DNA of 64,000 bases. It comes from Parabacteroides sp. GTDB taxonomy: Bacteria; Bacteroidota; Bacteroidia; Bacteroidales; Tannerellaceae. The notes beneath the pieces are model-generated. The model had not been told where the DNA came from, made no database searches, and saw only the letters and a program-made list of their open reading frames with translations. The stretch's first letter is position 1; each line of letters starts with the position of its first letter. Shown here piece after piece: positions 1 to 8,715 of this stretch. The stretch spans positions 1 to 64,000 of the forward strand of contig JAFUOJ010000024.1 of NCBI GenBank assembly GCA_017481945.1, in the 5' to 3' direction. The position numbers and the translations under genes were made by a program.

Positions 1-163
1 AAACCTCCAAAACGCTGTTTTGAGCCTTTCCGGTGTGTCGGAAACCTCCAAAACGCTGTTTTGAGCCTTTCCGGTGTGTCGGAAACCTCCAAAACGCTGT
101 TTTGAGCCTTTCCGGTGTGTCGGAAACCTCCAAAACGCTGTAAAATAATTTTCCGGTGGTCCG
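1..163. repeat. 41-bp tandem repeat, about 3.5 copies, cut by window start
   Basis: Three full direct copies start at 1, 42 and 83, and a fourth begins at 124 and diverges after about 18 bases. Each unit holds two small inverted repeats: AAAAC-GCT-GTTTT (unit positions 9-21) and TTTCCG-GTGTGT-CGGAAA across the unit junction (27-44), so palindrome centres fall every 20.5 bp. No unique spacers and no cas genes, so it is not CRISPR. The array probably continues upstream of the window. Confidence 0.9.
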
Positions 164-180
164 GAAACTCTCAAAACGTC

Positions 181-218
181 GTCGGGAAGGTTTCCGGATC
201 GCCGGCTACCTTCCCGAC
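181..218 (-). terminator. Large hairpin, likely terminator of the SulP gene
   Basis: An 11-bp perfect inverted repeat (181-191 with 208-218, arm GTCGGGAAGGT) encloses a 16-base loop that itself holds CCGG...CCGG. It lies 15 bases past the stop of the minus-strand transporter, and on that strand it is followed by GACGTTTT. The T-run is weak, so it may instead be a degenerate end of the neighbouring palindromic repeat array. Confidence 0.5.
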
Positions 219-232
219 AGCGTGGTGAAGTA

Positions 233-1912
233 TTATTTTTTAGCTATTTCCCAAGCTTTTTCAACAGCTTCATTGATGTTGCTACAGATGTTTTCAACAC
301 CAATCTTTTTATCAAATCCGGATTTCAATAAAACACGACGCACATGTTCATTAACACCGGAAAGAATCATTTGAATATTTTCAGATTGTGATAGACGATA
401 CAAGTTTTCTAAGTTGTGTAACCCTGTAGAATCCATAAACGGAACTTTGCGCATACGGATAATACGAATCTGAGGTTTCTCTCCGATATTGTGCATTATA
501 TCGTCAAATTTACTTGCAACACCAAAGAAGAACGGACCGTCAATTTCATATACTTCTACGTTTTTAGGTAAAGAAAGTACCTCTTCATCGTGATGAATTT
601 CACCTTCATCAGAAAGGTCAATTTCGTCTGTTACTACAGATACGTGGGTAGTTTCTGCTACACGTTTCATAAATAGGAACATGGCTATTAATAAACCTAC
701 TTCAATCGCAATTGTTAAGTCGAAAATAACAGTTAAGAAGAAAGTTACTAATAGAACTGATACGTCACTCTTAGGGTTCTTCATCAGAGAACGGAAAGTA
801 CGCCATTCGCTCATGTTGTAAGAAACAATGATTAGAACTCCTGCTAAACAAGCCATTGGAATATGTTTTGTCAATGGACCTAAGAAAAGAAGGATTAATA
901 ATAGAACGATAGCGTGAATAATACCTGCAACAGGAGTACGTCCGCCATTATTAATATTGGTCATTGTACGAGCAATGGCACCTGTTACGGGAATACCTCC
1001 GAAAATAGGTACAATGATGTTGGCAGCTCCTTGAGCTACAAGTTCAGTGTTAGAATTATGCTTATCACCGGTTACACCATCGGCAACAGTTGCTGAAAGT
1101 AGAGATTCAATAGCTCCTAACATAGCAATTGTGAACGCAGAAGGCAACAATAAATTAATGGTTTCCATATTAAAATGGATAGCTTCCGGTTCAGGGATAG
1201 AAGCATTAATTGTAAAACGATCTCCAATTGTTTCAATACCTTCAATACCTAATTGATAACGCATAACATAAGCGACTATAGTCATTACGATAATAGCTAC
1301 TAATGAACCCGGTATTTTCTTTGAGAATTTAGGAGTAATGACAATAAGTAGAATACTGACAAGACCTATAATTAAAGACCATACATTCATTGTATCCATG
1401 TGCTGGAAGTAGGCAATCCATTTGGAAATAAAATCAGCAGGAACCTTATCCATTGTTAAACCGAAGAGGTCTTTCATTTGTGTAGTAAAAATGGTTAAAG
1501 CAATACCACTGGTAAAACCGACAACAATAGGATAGGGGATAAACTTTATAACAGTTCCTAATTTTAAAGCTCCCATAATAACCAGAATGATACCGGCAAC
1601 TACTGTAGCGATTGCCAATCCTTCGATACCGAAATTCTGAATAATACCGTATACAATTACGATAAATGCACCGGTAGGTCCACCGATTTGTACATTTGTT
1701 CCACCTAATAGAGATACAAAAAAACCACCTATAATAGCGGTGATTAAACCTTTTTCAGGACTTACTCCTGAAGCGATACCAAAAGCAATAGCTAATGGGA
1801 GAGCCACAATTCCAACAATAATACCGGCCATCAAATCGGCCATAAATTTCTCTTTGGAGTAATTTTTCAGCATTGACACTAATTTGGGCTGAAAATCAAA
1901 CCTATTTTTCAT
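233..1912 (-). CDS. SulP family anion permease with C-terminal STAS domain
   Basis: This 559-residue inner-membrane transporter matches the SulP/SLC26 family, which moves sulfate, bicarbonate or related anions with Na+ or H+. Hydrophobic segments run from about residue 25 to 430, beginning with the typical early region GIASGVSPEKGLITAIIGGF and including GGPTGAF. A cytoplasmic STAS domain follows (about 450-555), with the segment MDSTGLHNLENLYRL. The length fits bacterial SulP proteins. The substrate cannot be read from sequence; many bacterial relatives of this size (BicA-like) carry bicarbonate. It is a single gene transcribed leftward, divergent from rubrerythrin. A -7-like TACCTTTG lies on the minus strand at 1946-1939, shortly before the ATG. 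Confidence 0.93.
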   Translation of the reverse strand: MKNRFDFQPKLVSMLKNYSKEKFMADLMAGIIVGIVALPLAIAFGIASGVSPEKGLITAIIGGFFVSLLGGTNVQIGGPTGAFIVIVYGIIQNFGIEGLAIATVVAGIILVIMGALKLGTVIKFIPYPIVVGFTSGIALTIFTTQMKDLFGLTMDKVPADFISKWIAYFQHMDTMNVWSLIIGLVSILLIVITPKFSKKIPGSLVAIIVMTIVAYVMRYQLGIEGIETIGDRFTINASIPEPEAIHFNMETINLLLPSAFTIAMLGAIESLLSATVADGVTGDKHNSNTELVAQGAANIIVPIFGGIPVTGAIARTMTNINNGGRTPVAGIIHAIVLLLILLFLGPLTKHIPMACLAGVLIIVSYNMSEWRTFRSLMKNPKSDVSVLLVTFFLTVIFDLTIAIEVGLLIAMFLFMKRVAETTHVSVVTDEIDLSDEGEIHHDEEVLSLPKNVEVYEIDGPFFFGVASKFDDIMHNIGEKPQIRIIRMRKVPFMDSTGLHNLENLYRLSQSENIQMILSGVNEHVRRVLLKSGFDKKIGVENICSNINEAVEKAWEIAKK

Positions 1913-1938
1913 CTTTCTGCCTAATTTTAAAAACGCGG

Positions 1939-1946
1939 CAAAGGTA
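1939..1946 (-). promoter_or_regulatory. Bacteroidota -7 box (TACCTTTG) for SulP gene
   Basis: Minus-strand TACCTTTG matches the TAnnTTTG consensus and lies 27 bases before the start codon. I could not see a convincing -33 TTTG at the expected distance, so only the -7 element is claimed. Confidence 0.5.
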
Positions 1947-2087
1947 GGAAAAATTAAATAAACACTTTATAGATTTTTATTAAAATACAGTAGGTATATC
2001 GTTGAATCTTAGATTAGGAAGCTATGAGTACAAGGATGTTTTATAGATTTTTTCTATGATCTTATAGAAATATTTTATCCAAATAAA

Positions 2088-2120
2088 TTTGTGAATCCGT
2101 TAAACTAATCTGTATCTTTG
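2088..2120 (+). promoter_or_regulatory. Bacteroidota promoter for rubrerythrin
   Basis: TTTG at 2088-2091 and TATCTTTG at 2113-2120 are separated by 21 bases, matching the Bacteroides -33/-7 consensus. The expected transcript start near 2127 gives a leader of about 55 bases before the ATG at 2181. Confidence 0.7.
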
Positions 2121-2180
2121 GCGTGAATTAAAAAGCGATTATATAAATCTTATAGAATTACTTACATAAATATTAGTATT

Positions 2181-2759
2181 ATGGAGAAAAGTATTAAAGG
2201 AACTCGTACAGAGCAGAATTTATTGAAATCTTTTGCAGGAGAATCTCAAGCAAGAAGTCGTTATACATTCTTTGCAAGCGTTGCTAAAAAAGAAGGTTAT
2301 GAGCAGATTGCAGCTGTTTTTATGGAAACTGCTGAACAAGAAAAAGAACACGCTAAACGTTTCTTTAAGTTCTTAGAAGGTGGTATGGTTGAAATTACAG
2401 CTTCTTATCCGGCAGGAATTATCAGCACAACAGCTGAAAACTTAGCAGCTGCAGCTGATGGTGAAAATGAAGAATGGGTAGAACTTTATCCTGAATTTGC
2501 AAAAGTAGCAGAAGAAGAAGGTTTTAAAGAAATTGCTGTTGCTTTCCGAATGATTGCAAAGGTTGAAGCTGAACATGAAAGACGCTATCGTAAATTATTA
2601 GCTAATGTAGAAGAAGGTAAAGTCTTTGAAAAGGATGAACCGATTTTGTGGCAATGTCGTAATTGCGGCTATGTTCATGAAGGTAAAACAGCTCCTGGTA
2701 AATGTCCGGCATGTGCTCATCCACAAGCTTATTTTGAACCTATGAAACAAAATTATTAA
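2181..2759 (+). CDS. Rubrerythrin
   Basis: A 192-residue non-haem di-iron peroxidase that reduces hydrogen peroxide in the cytoplasm of anaerobes. The N-terminal ferritin-like domain (about 1-140) carries the metal-ligand motifs in [10 protein letters not shown] and [10 protein letters not shown]. The C-terminal rubredoxin-like domain (about 152-192) has two Cys pairs, CRNC and CPAC, for a mononuclear iron site. Length and domain order are those of classical rubrerythrin. It is monocistronic, with its own promoter and a strong terminator immediately after. Rubrerythrins in this group are typically induced by oxygen or peroxide, but I see no operator that proves it here. Confidence 0.97.
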   Translation: MEKSIKGTRTEQNLLKSFAGESQARSRYTFFASVAKKEGYEQIAAVFMETAEQEKEHAKRFFKFLEGGMVEITASYPAGIISTTAENLAAAADGENEEWVELYPEFAKVAEEEGFKEIAVAFRMIAKVEAEHERRYRKLLANVEEGKVFEKDEPILWQCRNCGYVHEGKTAPGKCPACAHPQAYFEPMKQNY

Positions 2760-2765
2760 TACAAC

Positions 2766-2798
2766 AAAAAAGCCTGTCCTCAAAAGACAGGCTTTTTT
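2766..2798 (+). terminator. Rho-independent terminator after rubrerythrin
   Basis: GCCTGTC (2772-2778) pairs with GACAGGC (2786-2792) around a 7-base loop. It is flanked by six A and six T, so it could work in both directions. Confidence 0.9.
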
Positions 2799-2963
2799 GT
2801 TATGCAAAATCTTATTATCGATTTTTGCTTTTAAAACATCTTTAGCTTTCTCAATTCTCTCTCTTCAAGAATTTAACAAAAAACACAGCTCTCGGACAAT
2901 TTTTGTCTTATGGGGGATATTTCTTTGCGATAAAAAATAAGATAATAGATCGAATAATATTAC

Positions 2964-3260
2964 TGAATTTGTGACAATCCGTAACAGCATTCATGCGAGG
3001 GCTGTTCATCGGAGGACATAAAAGAAGCGAAAAAGCGTTTACGATATTATTCCCAACACCAAAAATCGCCAATTTTTAGTACTTCGGGAATGATAGGCGA
3101 CAGATGCTTGCGCTCTACTGTATATTTCTATGTCACAGACAAGAACCATCATAGTATAGAGCGTGGGCTGTTGTTTAATTATCTGAAGTACGGGTGTTTG
3201 GGCGATGCCTTGGTGTTGGATAGTTAGGTAACAGTTTCCACGCTTTTTCTTTTGTTGAAT
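2964..3260 (+). ncRNA. Candidate structured RNA / leader, copy 1
   Basis: No ORF here. Nested helices: P1 3053-3062 with 3210-3219 (10 bp, CCAACACCAA/TTGGTGTTGG); an AA/GCC internal loop; P2 3065-3070 with 3201-3206 (ATCGCC/GGCGAT); an 8-base 5' loop AATTTTTA; P3 3079-3085 with 3185-3191 (GTACTTC/GAAGTAC); an inner CGCTCTA/TAGAGCG stem (3111-3117 with 3157-3163). GCGTGG at 3161-3166 can pair with CCACGC at 3238-3243, outside the stem, which is followed by a T-rich run. A -7-like TGAATTTG (2964-2971) is followed by GTGAC, as in copy 2 at 57037-57350. The decayed Sel1-repeat gene starts 48 bases after this element. I do not recognise a named RNA family. Confidence 0.6.
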
Positions 3261-3307
3261 CTTTTAAATAAACAACTGGAGGGAGACACAGAAAAATAAG
3301 TAGAGTT

Positions 3308-4906
3308 ATGGGTATAGAAAAACAACAAGCTTATGTAAAAAATTGTAAAAACTGGGGTTAAAACTGCTGTAAATGGTGCAGCTATTGGTTCAGCAATTTC
3401 CTATCAGCAGGATACTATCTCTGAATACTTTAATTATATAAGAAATTTCCTTTTAGATGAAATAAAACAATGTACAAATATTTCTTACGTAAATGAAGGA
3501 AATAGTCTTCGTTTTATTAGCTTAGACGACAAGAAAGCTAGGATGTTACAAATGAAACTCTATGAAAAATATGGAGTATTTATTACGGAAACAGAAATTT
3601 TATGTTGTTCAACAGTCAAAGATTTGATTAATAGGATAATAAATGAAAAAATAATACAGAATAAAAAACAACCCAAAATAGAAAAAGAACAAGCGTTATT
3701 TAATAAATTATTTAACCACTTATTGAACGAAGAGAAAGAAATTATAAAAGATATTCAAACAGTTCAAAAATTTATTGCAGAAATAGAAACAATCTCCTCT
3801 AATATCGAAAACAATGTGATTCGTTCTGAATTCTTATTCCTTCAAGCTCTGTGTTGCTTTTATTACACTATTGAACATAGAGATAAAGCTTTAATCCAAA
3901 TAGGTGAGAAGTTTATTAGCTAAGCGCAACAATGTTATCATGACGATGAATATACAGTTTTTCAGCTCATAATTAAATTATATAATATTAATCATGAGGA
4001 GTCCAATATTGTATCGATACAAGAAAAAATATCAATATCATTTCCCGATATTTTAAAAATAAAGAATACACTATTTAAACCCGAATATCTTCTAAATATT
4101 TATGAAGATAGCCGTCATGACTCTTTATTAGAGTCGTGTATTTCCCTAGAAAACAGGAAACAATATAAGGATTCTGAAAAATGTTGGATTATGATGACAA
4201 AATTATCTAATAGTTTTTCAAAATTTGTAGGTAATTATTGTTTATACTCTTACTATTTATCTGGAATTGGCGATGTAGAAGAATCAGCAGAAAAATGTTT
4301 CTTATATTGTAAAGAAGTGGTAGATCTATATGATTTAGAAAAGTATTTCGATAAAAAAGATATAAATCATCAGAGATGGTTAGAATGTTTAAGTATATTA
4401 GGTTCTTGCTATTTGGATGGATATGGAACAAATAAAGACTTTAAAAAAGGTTTTGATATTTCTTTAAAAGCCGCCTTATTAGGAGACAAAGAATCTATAC
4501 TTAAATTAGGAGAAATTTACGAATTAGGAAAATGTATTTTTCGTAATTTTAAAAAAGCAATAGAATGGTATCAAGAAGCCGCTATTTTGGAGATGAATAT
4601 GCTCGACAAAAACTTGTAGAATTATCTTCAAACAATCTTAACAATACTCAAGGTACATCTCCAAGAGAACGCTGTCTATTGAATCGATTACGTGAAAAAC
4701 TTGGTATTAGTGAAGCAAGAGCTCAAGAATTAGAAGCGTCCCTATTGAAATTTCAATTGACGGATGAAGAGAAAGAATATATAGAGGAATATATGGCTTG
4801 TTTGGAGGAGAAACACAATTTCAGACAAGAACGTCGTTTGGAAAAAGTATTAGGTATTTCCTCAGAGAGAGCAAATCTATTAAAAACTTTTTGGCGCGAG
4901 AGATGA
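3308..4906 (+). pseudogene. Decayed Sel1-repeat protein gene (two frameshifts and a stop)
   Basis: The reading starts at ATG 3308 (after AGGGAG) and is open for 17 codons. It then shifts frame in the A-rich run near 3335-3345 into a frame running VKTGVKTAVNGAAIG and onward. That frame is interrupted by TAA at 3921-3923, continues open to 4619, and shifts again near 4575, where AIEWYQEAAI resumes as LGDEYARQKLVEL in another frame. AIEWYQEAA..GDEYARQKL is a Sel1-like repeat. The C-terminal part (to 4906) is a charged helical domain with two similar halves, LREKLGISEARAQELE and LEKVLGISSERANLL. Intact, it would be about 530 residues and cytoplasmic. Function unknown. Three independent lesions argue for real decay rather than a single sequencing error. 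Confidence 0.8.
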
Positions 4907-4950
4907 TACATTAGTGGATAAGTGGAGTGATAGGATGTATGAAAAATAAA

Positions 4951-4980
4951 GAAGGTATCTGAAAGGATACCTTCTTTTGT
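4951..4980. terminator. Bidirectional terminator between pseudogene and nadB
   Basis: GAAGGTATC (4951-4959) pairs with GATACCTTC (4966-4974) around a 6-base loop, with TTTTGT on the right and AAAAATAAA on the left. It can serve both converging transcripts. Confidence 0.85.
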
Positions 4981-4992
4981 ATATAAATGAAT

Positions 4993-6561
4993 TTATTTGA
5001 CAGGTGGATAATCAATAGTATAATGTAATCCGCGACTTTCCTTTCGTTCCATAGCTTGACGTGTTATTAAGTAACCTACATTGATCATATTTCGTAGTTC
5101 ACATAATTCCTTAGACGCTTTACTACGTTTGAAAAGAGCCTCTGTTTCTTCATATAAAATATCCAAACGGTTCCAAGCACGAGTTAAACGAGTATTACTG
5201 CGTACGATACCAACATACGCTTCCATGATTTGATTTACCTCTTTCATGCTTTGTGTAATTAATACACGTTCTTCTGTTGAGATAGTACCTTCGTCATTCC
5301 ATTCAGGAATATCTGTATTAAAGTCATAGCGTTCAAATACACTTAAAATATGTTTTGCAGCTGTATCAGCATATACAACAGCCTCTATAAGTGAGTTAGA
5401 AGCTAAACGGTTTCCTCCGTGCAAGCCGGTACAAGAACATTCTCCAATAGCATATAAACGACGGATACTGGATTGTCCGTTTAAATCAACAGAGATACCT
5501 CCACATAAATAATGAGCTGCAGGAGCAACCGGAATATAATCTTTCGTAATATCGATACCAATACTCAAACATTTCTTGTAGATATTAGGGAAATGTTTCT
5601 TGGTTTCCTCTGGATCTTTGTGGGTAACATCCAAATAGACGTGGTCTTCTCCTCTCATTTTCATCTCATTGTCTATGGCACGAGCAACAATATCACGAGG
5701 AGCTAAAGAGAGACGTTTGTCGTATTTTTGCATGAATTCTTTTCCATCTAACGTACGTAATACTCCGCCATAACCACGCATTGCTTCTGTTATTAAAAAG
5801 CAAGGGCGAGATCCCGGATTAAATAGAGCAGTAGGATGAAATTGAATAAATTCCATATTTTTGACAGCTCCTTTAGCACGATATACCATAGCAATACCAT
5901 CACCTGTAGCAATCAAAGGATTGGTAGTGTTCCGATAAACTGCTTCACAACCACCGGTAGCCATCACTGTAACTTTGGATAAGAATGTTTCTACTTTACC
6001 TGTATTTTCATCCAATACATAGGCTCCGAAGCATTTAATACCCGGAGTATGTCGAGTAACAATAATACCTAAATGGTGTTGAGTAATGATTTCTACTGCA
6101 AAATGATGATTGAATATTGTTATGTTAGGATGTCTTTTTATTGCTTCAATCAGGCTTAATTGAATTTCTGCGCCTGTATTATCTTTATGATGTAAGATAC
6201 GAAATTCAGAATGTCCTCCTTCTCGGTGGAGATCGAATTCTCCTTTTTCGTTTTTATCAAAGTTTACGCCCCATTTTATTAATTCTTTGATTTGGTCAGG
6301 TGCGTTGCGTACAACCATTTCTACAGCTTCTTTATCGTTAATCCAGTCACCGGCAATCATTGTATCTTCAATATGCTTATCGAAGTTGTCAACCTGTAGG
6401 TTTGTTACCGAAGCAATACCTCCTTGGGCAAAATAAGTATTTGCTTCTTCCAACTCTGTTTTACAGATGATGGCTACTTTTCCTTTATCGGCAACCTTCA
6501 AAGCGAGGCTCATACCTGCGATACCGGAACCAATCACTAAGAAATCGAATTTGTGTACCAT
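4993..6561 (-). CDS. nadB: L-aspartate oxidase
   Basis: FAD enzyme that oxidises L-aspartate to iminoaspartate, the first step of de novo NAD synthesis, using oxygen or, in anaerobes, fumarate as acceptor. The 522-residue protein begins with the FAD-binding Rossmann motif GSGIAGMSLA (about 11-20), then FAQGGIA, and has the active-site region HREGGHSEFR (about 112-121) and the C-terminal GGNRLASNSL. Length fits NadB. The related fumarate reductase flavoprotein is less likely because GGNRLASNSL and the length favour NadB. nadA and nadC are not adjacent. A minus-strand TATTTTTG box (6590-6583) lies 22 bases before the ATG. Confidence 0.95.
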   Translation of the reverse strand: MVHKFDFLVIGSGIAGMSLALKVADKGKVAIICKTELEEANTYFAQGGIASVTNLQVDNFDKHIEDTMIAGDWINDKEAVEMVVRNAPDQIKELIKWGVNFDKNEKGEFDLHREGGHSEFRILHHKDNTGAEIQLSLIEAIKRHPNITIFNHHFAVEIITQHHLGIIVTRHTPGIKCFGAYVLDENTGKVETFLSKVTVMATGGCEAVYRNTTNPLIATGDGIAMVYRAKGAVKNMEFIQFHPTALFNPGSRPCFLITEAMRGYGGVLRTLDGKEFMQKYDKRLSLAPRDIVARAIDNEMKMRGEDHVYLDVTHKDPEETKKHFPNIYKKCLSIGIDITKDYIPVAPAAHYLCGGISVDLNGQSSIRRLYAIGECSCTGLHGGNRLASNSLIEAVVYADTAAKHILSVFERYDFNTDIPEWNDEGTISTEERVLITQSMKEVNQIMEAYVGIVRSNTRLTRAWNRLDILYEETEALFKRSKASKELCELRNMINVGYLITRQAMERKESRGLHYTIDYPPVK

Positions 6562-6582
6562 AATTTATAATCTTTGTAGCTA

Positions 6583-6590
6583 CAAAAATA
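6583..6590 (-). promoter_or_regulatory. -7 box (TATTTTTG) ahead of nadB
   Basis: Minus-strand match to TAnnTTTG, placing a transcript start roughly 15 bases before the ATG. No clear -33 element seen. Confidence 0.4.
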
Positions 6591-6762
6591 GGAATTAACT
6601 TTTTTAGTTGTATGTTGAAAGGCCTGCTTTCGTATAAAAATCTGTATTACCTATTCTTTGTATTAATTAAACTTGTTGTCATAAACTTCTGAGAATGTAT
6701 TTCTGTTTTATTGGGGAATTGGATATCCTGCTAATTATTAACACTTAAAATGTTTTTATAAT

Positions 6763-7455
6763 ATGAAGTCAAAAATTATATTAAGTCTGTTTGCTTTACT
6801 ATTTGTAACAACAGGAATGGCTCAAGATTGTATTTTCTTTTTTCCACAAACAGAAGGAACTCGGATGGTTAAAAAGAATTATGACGCAAATGGTAATTTG
6901 CGAGGTGTAATGACTTATACCATTGATGAGATTGATAACTATCCTTCAGGCATGGTAGTAGAAGCTGAATATATTTTTAAAGATAGTACGGGTACTGTTT
7001 ACGATAAAGGTGATTTGGAAGCTTTTTGTCAAAATGGAGAGTTTTTTATGGAAATGAAAGAAGTTTTTTCCAATCCCTCTTTTGTTTCGACTAGACAAAC
7101 TGATGTTGTTTCTACAGACGCAGTAATGAATTATCCTAATGTTTCAACTTCTACCAATGATACAATCTATTTTGATGACGCCTACGTGCAGATTTATTCT
7201 AAAAAAAATCGGGGTAACCGAAAAAATGTGACTGTTTATGACCGGGAATATGTAACGACTGAACCGGTCACAACACCTGCTGGAACTTTTGATTGTACCA
7301 AAGTAAAATATAAAATAAAATCTCGCTCACCTAAAGAAACCATTGAAGGTTACGGTTATGAATGGTATACTCCCAATGTAGGAGTTGTCAAGAATGAACA
7401 GTATGATAATAATAATCAACTACAATATTATACAATTTTGGAAGTGTTGAAGTAA
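6763..7455 (+). CDS. Exported TapB/DUF3108-like protein
   Basis: A 230-residue protein with a clear signal peptide (residues 1-20, LSLFALLFVTTGMA then Q). The mature part begins DCIFFFPQTEGTRMVKKNYD and is predicted beta-rich. The opening (phenylalanine-rich stretch, then EGT and a modified-by-conversion pattern such as YDANGNLRGVMTYTI) and the later segment TTPAGTFDCTKVKYKI resemble the TapB / DUF3108-like periplasmic proteins common in Bacteroidota. The function of that group is not established; it may be an envelope beta-barrel-like binding domain. The gene stands alone between nadB (divergent) and a terminator. Confidence 0.6.
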   Translation: MKSKIILSLFALLFVTTGMAQDCIFFFPQTEGTRMVKKNYDANGNLRGVMTYTIDEIDNYPSGMVVEAEYIFKDSTGTVYDKGDLEAFCQNGEFFMEMKEVFSNPSFVSTRQTDVVSTDAVMNYPNVSTSTNDTIYFDDAYVQIYSKKNRGNRKNVTVYDREYVTTEPVTTPAGTFDCTKVKYKIKSRSPKETIEGYGYEWYTPNVGVVKNEQYDNNNQLQYYTILEVLK

Positions 7456-7462
7456 AGTAATT

Positions 7463-7501
7463 AAGAAAGGGATTATCCGACTTTTGGACAATCCCTTTCT
7501 T
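7463..7501. terminator. Terminator, likely bidirectional
   Basis: AAGAAAGGGATT (7463-7474) pairs with AATCCCTTTCTT (7490-7501), a 12-bp perfect stem between two converging genes. Confidence 0.85.
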
Positions 7502-7517
7502 CTTGTTTACTATATTG

Positions 7518-8690
7518 TTATTTGATACCTAATTTGGTTTTGGTTGCTTTTGGAATTGCATTCTTATGTACCATTATATAAATGGTTTTAGCACGCACAT
7601 AACTTTCAGACATGTTCAAGTAACCACCGAACTTGTTACGTTCCGTCCCCCAAGAGTTCTTGGTTATGTAGTACGGCGTACCGTTCTGGTCTTTTACAAT
7701 GCCGGTAATGTGCATTAAGTGATCATCTGTTGTAACAAATGACTCAAAGCCTTCTTGACGCACTTCCGGAGTAACGTTGATTTCCGGATAAGGGCGTTCA
7801 AACTTATAGACCTCTTCCAAACGTCCTTTCTCATCTAACTTCTCGAAGCGTGCGCGATCTGTTTCGGATAGGTCTTCTACTTTTTTTACTTCCGGGTTGA
7901 TAGCTACACCATTCTTGAAAGAGAATCCCTTTTCACTGACGTCTCCATCCCAACAGACGGTATAACCATTGTTTAGTGCATAATCCATAGTTTCCATCAT
8001 CTCGTCAAGCGGTAGATTGTACATTAAAGCATGTTCCCAGTTGTCCGGTACTTCTACTTCAAACTTAACGTAATAAGGATGGTGCGTGAAGCTGGTCAAT
8101 TCGATATAATCATCCATGTTCAGCCCTAAGGATTCAGCAAATGATTTTGGAGTATATTCTTTTCCTTTGTAAGTAAACTTTTCAGGAAGCTTTCCTAAAT
8201 AGGTGTCGAATAAATTATTAATCAACTCATAATATTCTGGGCTACGCTTTTTAGCTTTAACTGCTACGTCTGCAATGGCGTGCATATAGCGAACCATTTC
8301 GCCATGACTATGCTTTTCAGAATCGTAGTTAATACCTTTGTAAACCTCCTCCGGTACAATCCCAACCTGACGGTAGGCATTCATAAAGGTATGCGAAAGA
8401 CTTCCTTGTCCGATATTTCCTCTTCCTTGACGAACGTAGTTATCTTGTAATTGATTCATATATTTTTGTCGGACAATGAACATTTCCGATAGATCATATT
8501 CCCCTTTTCCCATGCGAAGTAACTCCGATTCCATGAAAGAAGCAGTAGCAAAGCACCAACAAGTCCCGGTAGAGGCTTGATTCTTAACCGGAGTTGTAGG
8601 AACAGTTACCTGTTCAGTAAATTGATATCCCTGTCCGAAAGCTGTCGTAGCTGAAAGTAACAGAGCACAAGATAAAATAAATGGTTTCAT
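7518..8690 (-). CDS. Exported C1-family cysteine peptidase (bleomycin hydrolase-like)
   Basis: A papain-fold aminopeptidase of the C1B type. From ATG 8690 the protein is 390 residues and starts with a signal peptide (MKPFILSCALLLSATTAFG). The frame is open further upstream to 8789, but that would overlap the dipeptidase and bury the signal peptide, so I chose 8690. The catalytic Cys is in NQASTGTCWCFA, the His in DDHLMHITGI and the Asn in ITKNSWG, in the usual order. It follows the C69 dipeptidase by 25 bases and is almost certainly in its operon. Both products are exported, which suggests extracytoplasmic peptide breakdown. Cytoplasmic bleomycin hydrolases (PepC) lack a leader, so this is the secreted Bacteroidota variant. 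Confidence 0.92.
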   Translation of the reverse strand: MKPFILSCALLLSATTAFGQGYQFTEQVTVPTTPVKNQASTGTCWCFATASFMESELLRMGKGEYDLSEMFIVRQKYMNQLQDNYVRQGRGNIGQGSLSHTFMNAYRQVGIVPEEVYKGINYDSEKHSHGEMVRYMHAIADVAVKAKKRSPEYYELINNLFDTYLGKLPEKFTYKGKEYTPKSFAESLGLNMDDYIELTSFTHHPYYVKFEVEVPDNWEHALMYNLPLDEMMETMDYALNNGYTVCWDGDVSEKGFSFKNGVAINPEVKKVEDLSETDRARFEKLDEKGRLEEVYKFERPYPEINVTPEVRQEGFESFVTTDDHLMHITGIVKDQNGTPYYITKNSWGTERNKFGGYLNMSESYVRAKTIYIMVHKNAIPKATKTKLGIK

Positions 8691-8715
8691 TTGTATAATG
8701 ATTAAGTGATAAATA

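Noticed and set aside
1-163. CRISPR array
   Set aside because: The 41-bp units are contiguous, with no unique spacers, and no cas gene is in the window.
156-374. Small plus-strand ORF at the left edge
   Set aside because: It overlaps the SulP gene's end on the opposite strand and the hairpin; composition is that of a shadow frame.
2964-3260. 6S RNA, tmRNA, RNase P RNA or an insertion-sequence inverted repeat
   Set aside because: No signature of those RNAs was recognised, the shape occurs twice, and no transposase or target-site duplication is visible.
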